Below are positions 35,640-45,744 of a DNA stretch of 64,000 nt, piece by piece. The number at the start of each line of letters is the position of its first letter. Positions within the stretch are counted from its first letter, which is position 1. Source of the DNA: Fasciola hepatica (lineage: Eukaryota > Platyhelminthes > Trematoda > Plagiorchiida > Fasciolidae); contig CANUEZ040000070.1 in assembly GCA_948099385.1 (NCBI GenBank), forward strand, positions 306,001-370,000. The letters run 5' to 3'. The notes beneath the pieces are model-generated. The model ran no database searches. It was not told where the DNA came from and was given only the letters and a program-made list of their open reading frames with translations. Made by a program: the position numbers and the translations under genes.

Positions 35640-37360
35640 TATGCTCCAAAAACAAAGGTGGTATGGCTGTTGGAAGTGGATAGTGATCGGGTATTCCTGA
35701 AACTCCGAGTGTTGTCGAAAGGTCAGTGAGTGGGCATTCTGAAGATGTTTATTAAAATGGAGCAAGACGGTGTCATTGCGCGTGTCACTTCATCCACTTG
35801 GCAGACTCCTATTGTGGTGGCGATGAAGAGCGACTGACAGACACCTCGGATTTGTGGTGAATATCGACTGACTTTGAGTCTCGGGTTACGGAATACGGTG
35901 GGACCTGAGGACTTCATAAAATGCATGCTTGGTAGCAAATATTTTCCAAAAATTGATCTGGCTGATGCGTACTTATAAATTCCGTGCACATGGAGTCCAA
36001 ACCACCAACAGCTGTTTACACTCCATGAGGCATATCCCAATGCAATGTCTTGCCATTTGGTCTGCATGTGTCATCCGGGATATTCCATCCATGATACCGA
36101 TGGGGTGATGGCACATCAAGATGATGGGTTTATTTCCGGATCCACGATGTAAGAATAGAACACAGATTGCAAAAGCTACTGAAGAAGTTCGAGGAAAGAA
36201 ATGTATTGATCAAAGCCCAAAAGAGCGAATTCGGGGTCACCGAGTTAGATTTTCTCGGTTTCACTGTCAATACAAACGGATACGGACCATATCCAGATTG
36301 TTTCAAACCCCTGATTGGCATCGAATCACTGAAACATCAGGTGCACATACGACCAATTCTTAGATACCTGCAGTACTACTCCAGATTCACTCCGAACTTT
36401 GCAACAAGAGCCCAACCGTTGTTTTTGGCTGATGTGTGGCTATGGAACGGACAATGTGAAAAGACACCGCATGGTCTTATTCGGAATATCGTGGACCAAC
36501 CGATACTAAACCCATTTGCACCATCTAAGTCAACCGTGCTGATCACTGACGCGTCCGAAGTCGGGATAGGAGAAGTTCTGGAACTGGATAGATGTCCAGT
36601 CATCTGCATCTCGCGTCTTCTCAATGCTGTCGAGAAAAGTTGGTCCCAGATACAGAAGGAAGCTTTGGCAGTTTTCTGGGCTGTACGTAGACTGAACAAG
36701 TACCTATTTGGAATATATTTTATGATTGTCAACGACCATTAATCTCTTCACTTCCTAAATAACCCAAATAAGTCCGCCTCCAAATCCACGACTACTATCA
36801 TTCAGCCATGGAGCATTGCTTTTGCAGTCTACAACTATGACATCCTATGTCGACCCGGCAAGACAATCCTGCAGATGGACTTCCTGTCTTTATACTCACG
36901 ATTCGCAGCGCCTGACCAATGACACTTCGTTCCACCTGCTGGGCCTCTGTAAAGAGAAGAATTGCGAAAGCAGACAAAACGATATTACTCACCTGTGATT
37001 TTGGCTATCAATGAAGGGATGGCAGCCCGAGGTGAAGCGGAAGTTTCTTCAGTTCTTTTAACTGCAAGAAGAATTCAACATCCAATCCGACGGCGTTCTT
37101 TATCAAGGTGACTGGGTTGTCAAACGCCTCCATAGAGCAAGTCGATTTTGGATAAACTGTACAAAGACCACTTGGGAGTAGACAAAATGAAGCCACTGCC
37201 TCGACAGATGTGCTGGTGGCCGCAGTTGGATGTGGATATTTGCACTACGGCACCAGAAAACTTGGTCAATCTATGGTCGAGATTACTGATCTTAATGATG
37301 CATTATTGCACCGGCGCCACCTCAGCCAAATCCACTTCGAACTGGCAACCGACGATATAA
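35640..37360 (+). pseudogene. pol: Gypsy pol relic (RT, RNase H, start of integrase)
   Basis: Readings in order are LEVDSDRVFLKLRVL (35670), WQTPIVVAMKSD and ICGEYRLTLS (35800-35880), motif A KYFPKIDLADAYL with its aspartate (35937-35975), a decayed active box TDGVMAHQDDG (36090-36125), then an open stretch 36167-36742. The open stretch holds KKFEERNVLIKAQKSEFGVT, ELDFLGFTVNTNG, YYSRFTPNFATRAQPLF, an RNase H start STVLITDASEVGIGEVLELD and the later EALAVFWAVRRLNKYLFG. A zinc-binding H2C2 start of integrase, LYKDHLGVDKMK and CWWPQLDVDI, is at 37155-37240. Stops and shifts break it. The 302 bp LTR follows at 37540, so it belongs to that family. Confidence 0.9.
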
Positions 37361-37539
37361 CCAATCACACGGCTGAGACAACCGAGGATGCAAGCGCTGA
37401 CCATGTTGATGACAGTGATCCATCTATTCCGTCCCCTGAAACGACTGCCTCAGCGGCCGAGACACAACCACCAGCTCCAGTTTGAAGGTCAGTGCAACAG
37501 GCGAGCCAAATTGACGAGGAGCTCTTGAGAGAGAAGGAT
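37361..37539 (+). other. Gypsy 3' internal end with polypurine tract
   Basis: Sequence between the pol relic and the LTR. A purine-rich run gagagagaaggat (37526-37538) stands immediately before the LTR start TGTGG, the expected place for the plus-strand priming tract. Confidence 0.6.
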
Positions 37540-37841
37540 TGTGGTAATTCAGCAGCTGTCACATGTCACATACGACCAGGTAGAGCTTCGTAGCCACGCA
37601 CGCAGCTGAGCCTCAACCAATGAAGGTCGTCGAGGACAGGTACGACAAAAGCTCCCTATAATTAGTCACCTTCTAGTCTGTCAATTATTTTCTCTGATAT
37701 AACATGTTCATACAAACCAGTTCTGGAATACAATGAACGTGCTGTTCAGCAGCCTTCGTCTTCTTGCTACTTTCGTTCGCGTAGTTCTGAGTGGGGGCGA
37801 TTTCAATAGTCCTGTCAGTTCAGTTCATTGTGACTACTGCA
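37540..37841 (+). mobile_element. 302 bp 3' LTR of the Gypsy element
   Basis: TGTGG...TACTGCA, 302 bp, the same length as the arm copy at 584-885 and roughly 95% similar by eye. It is preceded by the pol relic and purine tract, which identifies the internal region that goes with this LTR family. Sequence after 37841 is a different dispersed repeat. Confidence 0.85.
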
Positions 37842-37845
37842 ATCA

Positions 37846-38084
37846 CTTAGCTGCCAGATTTGCACGCTTGTTTTGCTTCTCACAGATCGAGGGTCATAGA
37901 TATTTCATCTTCCCATTCAACCCAATTTTCATAGTATCATTATGAGGACCGAATGCTGACAGTGCATTTCGTCTTTTATGATTCAATCTCATCATCTCCA
38001 TCCTGCTTCATTTTTTTCACTCCAAATATCCAGAAATGACCGACGGGTTATGAGAATGGTTACCCAGATTTTACACAGACCGTG
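37846..38084 (+). repeat. Dispersed repeat, copy 1
   Basis: This matches 58891-59128 in the same orientation. Shared words include cttagctgccagat, ttcaacccaatttt and cagattttacacagac. It begins four bases after the LTR. No coding sequence is recognised. Confidence 0.75.
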
Positions 38085-39100
38085 GTTGAGAAAAAAAAAT
38101 GTTTCCCACGTAACTCCCAAGTGGACAAGCCTCAGTTCACCAGAGGGAATGGTCTTGTCTCTGTAATCACGTTTGCGGTGTGACTGGTTATCGTAATCAC
38201 ATTGGGCTAACGGATCCGGATGACTAGCACACATGTGTCGACCAGATGCGCGAGCCCATTGGTGCTTGAGTGTGCATTCGCTAGAAAACTGCCTCATTCA
38301 GCTGCTGCTTTCCTAAGACAGAAAATCAGCACCGATCAGAGTAGAAAGATGTTCGATTGACCAAAAGGGATAACTGATTGGTGCATTTAATCTCCTCGTA
38401 AATCTTTTGCAGAGGTTAGGTTCACATTGCATCTATTGAAATAATAAAGTATCAAATTAATTTGTATGTATATTATATTTGTATTTGACCGAACGTTTAC
38501 GTTAACAGACGTGCGCATTTCAGTCAAAAAAGACTTGTGTTGTTTGACTTATGCAGTCGTGCTCACCCACGCACGCATGATCTACACCCCGTGCAATGAT
38601 GGGCGCACGCCTGCCATCGTGTACACACGTACGCAGTTGACGTTTGTCATGATTCATCTCGGACAGCTCTGACCAATCAGATCGCAGCACATGTTGGACG
38701 ACCTTGCACGGCTCAATCTGATTGTACAGTTGTCTTACACGTCTGATTACATACAACACTGACTCACGCACTTGCATACTTGTTTGCGTCTGCACTGACT
38801 CGCATGTGCTGGCGCTTACGGTAAGTTGCCACGGTATATACGTTTACCTTCGCAAGTGGGCCTTTCTTCTGGCTAATGAATTGCGGGATTCAACATTTGC
38901 ATGTCTACGCTTGCGCGTGCTGTGCGCTGATCCGGAATACAAGCTCCGCTGTGCATACGTACTTTTGTTCTGTTTATTGAGTCTTGGACACAACAGCTTG
39001 CACCTGGCATCCCATCGAATCAGGGGGATGAAAATGAGAGTAATCACACATCAAAATTGGTGAGAAATTCGGCAGATACTCGTGCCTGATTTGTGAGGAT
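38085..39100. other. No recognised gene
   Basis: Short frames only. The stretch 38560-38640 is rich in cacgcacgc-like words. I see no protein family. Confidence 0.5.
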
Positions 39101-39105
39101 TCGGG

Positions 39106-40708
39106 TCAGATAAGGAACAGTAGAGTTTTTGCAAATGGTAGTGCGAGAAAGGAGAAACGAGTAGAAGCGGGAGAGTTAAACTTGCATGGATCACTGTGTA
39201 AATGGCGAGTGTTGTGTGCAAGGTCCCTATGAGCTAACTTTTCACCTGCGGCCAGGTGTAATTCACACAAATTAGCTGGTAGTTTACTTAAGGGTGTGAG
39301 AAATACCCGACCGATAATAGATAAACTTCGACAAAGAATTTCAGAACCTTCCTTCATTAGACTGGGAAAAATAACAGGGTAACAGTAAAGTAGAACAGGA
39401 AAGACATATTGATAAACGAAGAGAGAAACAACTATCTGTTTAACATCAAAATGCCTAAGCTTCCGGGTTTGGCAAGATAGCCAGCGTAGTTTCTTGACGC
39501 AGTTTGAAATATGAGATGACCACTTCATATTTGCATCAATGGTGATTCCTAAGTATTTGGAAGCTATCCGTTCTGTGGAAATGAAAGGTGGATCACAAGA
39601 ATAAACCGATCTAGAAAGGATAGGCATTCATTTCAAAGCATTGGAACAAATTTAAAGTTAAACAGGATCAAATAAAAAAATGATGAATATGAGACAGATT
39701 ACTAGAAAGGTGTCTATAATCCAGGTTTACAGTAACGACTTGACAAATTGCCACGTCACCTGCGTATTTAAATTGTTGTGTCGGAGAAGAAGAAAATAAA
39801 TAGAGGAAAAGCACCGGTTTCTGAAGTACTTCTGAATTATTCACCAAGGATTTAGATATTCTCAAACCTAGTCTTGTGCACTGAATTCCGTTGACAAAGT
39901 AGTCAGACAACCATGCTTGTTGAGGTGTGAGACATCCGAAAGCTTCTAGTTTAGGGAGAAGGACAGACTGCGGAATAGAATTGAAAGCGGATGAATAGTC
40001 CAGAAAAGCGCATCGAACAGACTTCGCCGATTCATCCAAAGATTTTGTTCCATGGTGGACTGAAGAAGCGATAGCATCCGTAGTGGACCTGTTCGATTCA
40101 TAGGCAAACTGTGAGAACTCGTCATGAGAGTTTATAAAAGAATTCAAACGTTTACCAATGACACGCTCTGTAAGTTTAAGATAAGATGAAGTTGAAGCAA
40201 TGGGACGGAAGCTGTTAGCTCCGACACCAGAATTACGAGCTTTGGGTATAGGAACAATAGTGACTGGTCTTCAGCAGTCGGGAATAGAAAAACAGCTCAA
40301 AGATTCGATTAGGAGGGAAGTAAATATATCGGTCAGAGCAACAGCACTATCTCTAAAATGTGATGACGATATGCCATCAGGACAAATGCTTGAAGTTATT
40401 TTGGAAGTTCAAGGAACTTCAAGTATTTCTTCAGTAGAGAACGGGGTTATGTTCACAACATCTTGAACGAGTGCAATTAGACAGCCATTTGATGGATGGA
40501 TGAATGCACTGGTAATACTGTCAACTTCAACTGCAAATTTCACTTGTTTCGTTTTCTTTCCACACAGGAGCCGGATTTCTTGCCCTAGTCGATTACTGTT
40601 GTGGCCAGGTAGGAGTTGCAACACAAGTATATAAAATAAGGAAGATGAGTGGAAAACAATATTTGAATAAATATTCGATAACAGCGCTTGAAACGAACGT
40701 TTGAGCAA
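39106..40708 (-). pseudogene. Second LINE reverse transcriptase, broken
   Basis: Minus-strand frames read, in order, an N-terminal stretch (40708-40409), a lead-in near 40300-40170 with NSFRPIASTSSYLKLTERVI, then 40147-39668: FAYESNRSTTDAIA, motif A CAFLDYSSAFNSIPQSVLLP, QQAWLSDYF and FKYAGDVAIC. The active box is YAGD where YADD is required, so it is dead. The frame at 39627-39106 gives the thumb and C-terminus (ASKYLGITIDANMKWSSHIS, PVLLYCYPVIFPSLMKEGSE). A fragment of the same C-terminal region lies on the plus strand near 61310-61460. It is a different lineage from the LINE at 29.5-31.2 kb. Confidence 0.88.
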
Positions 40709-40989
40709 TGCGTAGCCAAATTCGCAACGGATCCCGAAATCAAAAGACGATTATCCATGATATTCTACGATACTAGATTATTACATGAACAATGACAAAA
40801 AATATACAAACCTCAATAATACGATCACAAGGACTCAACAACGAGAAACCGAATAGCAGCGTGTGAGCAAACAGCACGTGCGTCACGCAGGTCCTGAACA
40901 AGGATGTGCCAAAGTAGCTCTCTGGGCGCGAACAAACAACAATTGGTCCATAAAAACAACCAGTTCGTAAAGACAAGTCAATAGTGTAG
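40709..40989. other. No recognised feature
   Basis: Between the LINE relic and the first copy of the 73 bp repeat. I see nothing. Confidence 0.4.
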
Positions 40990-41062
40990 GCAAATGAGTG
41001 ATGTTAGGAAAAACACTGAATCGCGAGGGAAAAAGGGGGATTTTCCACGACCGGCTGTTACA
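40990..41062 (+). repeat. 73 bp direct repeat, copy 1
   Basis: It recurs at 43867-43939 with two substitutions and no gaps (gcaaatgagtgatgttagg...ggctgttaca). The pair brackets the decayed PLE at 41.1-43.9 kb. Confidence 0.93.
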
Positions 41063-41357
41063 CCGCCCACCGAAATCCTCCTGGATCCTTAGCAGAGTCA
41101 AAGGTTCGGTATAAAGGTACTGATTCTTTCTACCTGCCTAGGCCCTGCTGTCAGTGCGCGCGCCTAATGCTCGTCGTCAAAGTTCTATCACTGGTCGCAC
41201 CTAACCCATTGGCTACATAGACGTGAGGGTAGTCTACATCGTCCACAAGACCAAATGACCGATGGCGGGCGTGAAGGGGCCACATAGATGCTGTCCTTGT
41301 AAAGGGCCGTCCTGTCCTGGATGTATGTGCTTGAGTGAGTGTGTGTGAGTGTGTGTG

Positions 41358-41442
41358 TGTGCCGGGGTGTACAATGAAATCACAGGTATGACTACACATC
41401 AAAGGAGGACTTTCTGCAATGTCAACAAAAGACCGCGTGGCA
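41358..41442 (+). repeat. PLE flanking repeat (pLTR-like), 5' copy
   Basis: Sequence around ggtgtacaatgaaatcac...ctgcaatgtcaac matches 43790-43866 at roughly 75%. PLEs are known to carry such flanking direct repeats. A GT-rich run (41336-41361) precedes it. Confidence 0.65.
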
Positions 41443-41548
41443 AGAAAACGAGTAAAATGTAGCATGTGTGTGTGACCTAAGCTCCGCTACTTCTACATAT
41501 GCAAGGGGCATTCGGTAACGTCAACAAAAAACAAACAAAGAACACTCG

Positions 41549-42979
41549 TTGCTCGAAGTATTATCACTAGGACCGAAGTTTTGCTGCCCTAAAAATAAAG
41601 GGAAACAAATGGATATGGAAGTCGAATTTGAGAATCTTTTTGCTCAACTCACAGACCTGAACCCATCGTCATTACAAGAGTTGGAGAAGCTGAAGTCCAC
41701 TCTCGTTAACGCTTGCTACCAATACCGGGACAGCAAACCGTCAACAAAGAGCATATTGACGACAGAGCATTTGAGGTGCCTAAACGGTTTACAGGCTAAT
41801 AAAGATATTATTTTATCAAGACCTGATAAAGGCGCAGGTATCGTGATTCTTGATAAACTGACCTACATAGAAAAGATGAAAACAATATTGAGCGATTCGT
41901 CCAAATTCACCCAAGCCTCCAATGAGAAGGATAAAACGATCCAGATAGAAAAGTCCATCTCCAAGAGATTGCGATCACTGAAGCAAAAAGGGATCATAGA
42001 TTCGACCACATTCGAACTGATACGATCAACCGGGACGATAATCCCCAGGCTGTACGGCTTACCAAAAGTCCACAAGGAAGGCGTACCGTTAAGACCCATT
42101 TTAGACATGTGTAACTCTCCCTACCATGCAGTAGCCAGGTGGCTGACTGGCTTACTGGAGCCAGTGAGAGCTACAATCGCAAAACATAGCTTACGGGACA
42201 CTCTCGACTTCGTGGATACTGTCCGAAATATAAGCCTGAGAGAAAAACAGATGTTCACATTTGACGTCACTTCATTGTTCGCTAGCGTAACGATCAGTGA
42301 AACTATTAACTATGTGTGCGACTATATTCGAGAAAATAAGATGGATGTTGGCCTTCCGGTGGACGAACTGAAGCAACTGCACTTCGTTTGCACGTTTAAC
42401 GTGCAGTTTAAATTCAGTGACGAAATCTATCGTCAAAAAAATGGAGTAGCAATGGGGTCACCCTTGGAACCAATATTCGCCGATGTTTTCATGGCCAAAA
42501 TTGAGAATAATCAACTGCAGTCGACCATCAGACAGTGCGTGATTTATAAACGCTCTGTGGATGGTATAACGTGTGTGGCAGACGACACCATGGCCATAAA
42601 CGTTATGTTAAACACGTTCAAAACAGCCCATCCTAATATCCAGTTTACGATGAAAAAAGAGGCAAACAATGAAATAGCCTTTCTAGATGTGTGCCTAAGT
42701 CGGCGAGTGGATGGCTCAGCTCAACGATCAGTGCACAGGAAAGCAACGTGGAGTGGGCAGTGCATTCACTGCGAAAGTTTCGTGCCACTCAAATTTAAGC
42801 GCAACTTAATCCGTTGCCTGATTAATATAGCGCGCAAAATCTTTACAGAGGACACACTGGACAACGAACTTCGTTATCTGCGCAATATGTACCTGAAAAA
42901 CGGATATCCGGATCGTTTCATTGATAAGACAATGCGACAAGTGGAAGAAAGAGGGAAGACCACAGTTGTCCCAAAATAG
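41549..42979 (+). pseudogene. Penelope-like reverse transcriptase with degenerate active site
   Basis: This 476-codon frame begins further upstream in the family than the 19088 copy. It has SRPDKGAGIVILDK (DKG at residues 93-95), RLYGLPKVHKEGVPLRPILD, motif A FTFDVTSLFASV, motif B GVAMGSPLEPIFADVFMAK and the linker FKRNLIRCLINIARKI. The active box is SVDG in place of YVDD, so polymerase function is lost. The frame starts without a clear initiation context and ends at a stop before the endonuclease. The endonuclease continues in another frame at 43117 after two shifts. Confidence 0.9.
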
Positions 42980-43116
42980 TCAGTATACATCCGCTTGCCG
43001 TTCAAAGATGATATCCCAGCAGATTGTCAGGAGTCGTCGACGAAATATTTTACGCGGCAAAGCTCCTCACTGTATTTACATCAAAGCCGTGTGTGCAATA
43101 ACGATTAAAGGATAAC

Positions 43117-43572
43117 GTGTCAGATTCTATGGCCTCTTTCTGTGTGTACTCCTTTACTTGTTCCTGTGGGACAACGTACATTGGCCGTACGACCAGACAC
43201 TTATCCGAACGAGTCCGTGAACACCACCCAGCTTGGTTGAACACTGGAGCAATCAAAGTAATTACGAGCGCTGTGTGTTCACACCTTGTTCAGTCTAACC
43301 ATTCAGTGAATGTGACCAAAGCATTCCGGCCAATCTACAAAGTCCGAAGTGGGCAATCAAGGCTGATGAAGTGCCGTGTTCTAGCCACAGCGGAAGCGGT
43401 ATGCATTCGTCTCTACAATCCCCCGTTGTGCGCCCAAAAACAGTTCGTGCAAGCGCTAAGGCTTCCTTGGCCCACCCCCTACCCACGAACTAACCACAGA
43501 TCTGTTGATCCGACAAATGACACCGCAGACACCCATTCACGATCCAGAGACGGATCGAGGTCACGCATGTGA
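43117..43572 (+). pseudogene. GIY-YIG endonuclease part of the decayed PLE
   Basis: The frame gives FCVYSFTCSCGTTYIGRTTR, HLSERVREHHPAWL, LMKCRVLATAEAVCIRLYNP and FVQALRLPWP. The GIY-YIG core (TTYIG), the arginine helix and the EA motif (TAEA) are intact, but it is separated from its RT by a stop and shifts at 42980-43116. The extra tail after LPWP (to 43572) is not conserved in the other copies. The 3' tail with actgaaaacgagcttgtt lies at 43687-43704. Confidence 0.9.
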
Positions 43573-43789
43573 TAACTGATCCCCCCTCCCCCACTTACAT
43601 TTTCACTCATCGCCTTATCTTGATTTCTGTTCTCTTCACCGAACACTGTTCATATAAAATGTGATGTAATGGCATGATTACGAATCACTGAAAACGAGCT
43701 TGTTCGCCACCTTGTGTTGTTCTCAAAGAACACTGTCACATGTCTGATGGGGTTACGGGGTGTAGAGTGCGTCGGGCATGTGTGTATGT

Positions 43790-43866
43790 GTCGGGATGTG
43801 CAATGGGATCGCATTCATCACCACATATCGGTAAGAACCTTCTGTAATGTCAACGAAAGACCGCGA
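43790..43866 (+). repeat. PLE flanking repeat (pLTR-like), 3' copy
   Basis: Partner of 41358-41442 (gggatgtgcaatgggatc...ctgtaatgtcaac). It lies downstream of the PLE tail. Confidence 0.65.
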
Positions 43867-43939
43867 GCAAATGAGTGATGTTAGGAAAGACACTGAATCG
43901 CGAGGGAGAAAGGGGGATTTTCCACGACCGGCTGTTACA
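43867..43939 (+). repeat. 73 bp direct repeat, copy 2
   Basis: 71 of 73 bases match 40990-41062. It directly follows the second copy of the PLE flanking repeat (43790-43866). Confidence 0.93.
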
Positions 43940-44410
43940 GCGCTGTCGGGAATTTGGTAGTTAGCCATCACTTTGCTTACCACGGGTAACCTTTCTGAGT
44001 GTTGGTTTGCAGGGAACCTATGCTTCCTACAAATGTGTCCATCTAAAATGGATGGCTCAGCTTCTACGGACCTCCAGTAGCCGATGCTCTGCGGTGAGTA
44101 GCCTCCCTGTCCAAGGTTCCCTCCGAGTCTTTTCTCCAAAGCTGCTACAGATAGTCTGGTTCGTGAACCGGTATTGTATTGCAACCGTGAAACCATATTA
44201 TCATGGCTGAAAACTGATCTATCCGCCGTTCGATAGTATATAATATGTCCCTTCCTACTACAAACCAGGAGAAAGATGGTTCTCCATCAATGAAATCCGT
44301 CTATTTTAATTCCTGAGTCTGAGTTTGTCGGATTCAATACAATGAATGCAAAACCATGAGTGGTTTATCTGCGAAGTCATTTGGTTAATTCGATGGCAAC
44401 TTGATTACAG
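43940..44410. other. No recognised gene
   Basis: Follows the PLE region. If the exon at 44411 is real this would be intron; I see no other signal. Confidence 0.4.
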
Positions 44411-44562
44411 AAATCGTAGTAATGAGGCAGAAAGATAAACGACGAAGAAAAATTACTGAACAGGATACTGGATGGTCATCAGACGAAACTTTATTCGGAA
44501 GAATAGTAGAACCTGTCAGCCGTAGAATTTGGGATTATCAAGTAACATTATTCTTAGCCTAG
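44411..44562 (+). CDS. Candidate last exon of a host gene (basic then acidic C-terminal tail)
   Basis: A splice-acceptor-like ttgattacag precedes a frame reading IVVMRQKDKRRRKITEQDTG, then WSSDETLFGRIVEPVSRRIW and DYQVTLFLA followed by a stop. The segment from QDTGWSSDETLFG to the stop is conserved at 60970-61080 (RQDTGWSSDETLFGEIVEPT, then RKILDYLATSFLR) in frame and with mostly third-position or conservative change. That suggests a protein-coding history. A hydrophobic start followed by KDKRRRK could mark the inner edge of a membrane segment. No upstream exons of this copy are found nearby, so it may be a stranded pseudo-exon. The family is not recognised. Confidence 0.4.
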
Positions 44563-45160
44563 ACCCCTTTTGTGTGCGGGCTTTCCTTGCTTTGGTCATA
44601 GAATAATATTAACCGTATTTCTACCTATTTTCCCTCGTCCTTTACATAGTGTTTTACTTTCTAGCCATTCCTTGAATGTCGTGTTCTTTTACATGAAAAG
44701 ATTTTACGTTAAAGATGGCAGCTCCATCTGTGGTTCGAACCACTGACCTTTTCGGCTCTACATTGGAGGGCACACTTCCTCAGCTTCTACGATCGTGTTC
44801 GTCGAGGAAGTCAAAGACCGTGGAGTGCCAGCCGCGTGTAATATTACTCAGCCTGTACAGAGACCGTACGCGAAACGTACAGTTAAACAAGTGATAGATG
44901 GGGGTGTGATCGGCTGATCACTATATCTACCCTAAAACCCTATCCTTCCACCAATCCGGCCACCCTGGCTGGCCAGCCAATCGTGTAATGTCACTTACAC
45001 GCGCGCACTCAGCCCACTGATCTTCATCCGCCTCCCTTTCTGGTCTCCGTGTAGCGCAAAGCGTGCAGTTTAACATTTTTGAACACCGCAGAACAGTGCG
45101 CTGATGTCTCCTTCTGTAAGAAATCCGTTTTCTCTTTCTGCATGCATTTCCATACAATTA
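44563..45160. other. No recognised gene; tRNA-like word on the minus strand
   Basis: The word gtggttcgaaccac near 44733 resembles a B box, but I cannot fold a tRNA around it. Nothing else is recognised. Confidence 0.35.
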
Positions 45161-45165
45161 TAGTC

Positions 45166-45230
45166 AATGAATAATTCACCAAGAAGATACTAGTGGACCC
45201 CACCCACCTGCTGTACCACGACTTACTTTT
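45166..45230 (+). repeat. Short dispersed repeat
   Basis: aagaagatac...gtggaccccaccca is also found near 61530-61560 in the same orientation (agaagatacttgtggacccc). Function is unknown. Confidence 0.5.
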
Positions 45231-45740
45231 ACTACCACCACTTCTACTACATCTACTTCTGCTGATGCCTCATTTGCTTTTCCAACAAACATCTAGTTGA
45301 TAAGGTTTTTTTGGTTCTCGTTTAGCATTTTACCAAGTCGTCCATAGTTCTTGCTCGCGAATCTCCTACGTGCATCTACCATTATACTGGTGCTGACTGA
45401 CTCTGTTTTCGTCTTCATCACATGCGTACAACAACAACTGCTGCTACTGTAGCTAATGCTGTGACTGCCTTTCCTGGTACTGCTACTGCCAATACTGTTC
45501 CTGTTACTACTACTGCCACTAATACGATTACTACTACTGATGCTACTATGAATGACTACTGATGCAAATACCACCACTTCTCCTGCGGATACGATGACTA
45601 CTGTGACCGTAGTTCTTATTACTAATACTTCGACTACTGTTGCTGATAATAATGCTGCTTTTAATACCACCACGTCAACTACTACTGACGATACTTTCAC
45701 ACCTACTGCCGTCAATGGTATTATTACAGTCACTGTCACC
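45225..45740 (+). repeat. Degenerate ACT/ACC trinucleotide-rich tract
   Basis: The sequence is rich in act, acc, gct and aat triplets for about 500 bp, densest at 45430-45740, giving threonine/alanine-rich readings in shifting frames. It looks like an old, diverged trinucleotide microsatellite. It ends right where a LINE endonuclease relic begins (on the minus strand). Confidence 0.7.
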
Positions 45741-45744
45741 CGTT

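Noticed and set aside
41330..41365. CRISPR-like or regulatory GT array
   Set aside because: It is a simple GT/GA-rich run; the region is eukaryotic and there are no spacers.
44690..44815. tRNA gene suggested by gtggttcgaaccac
   Set aside because: No cloverleaf could be formed on either strand; the word may be chance or an old tRNA-derived repeat.
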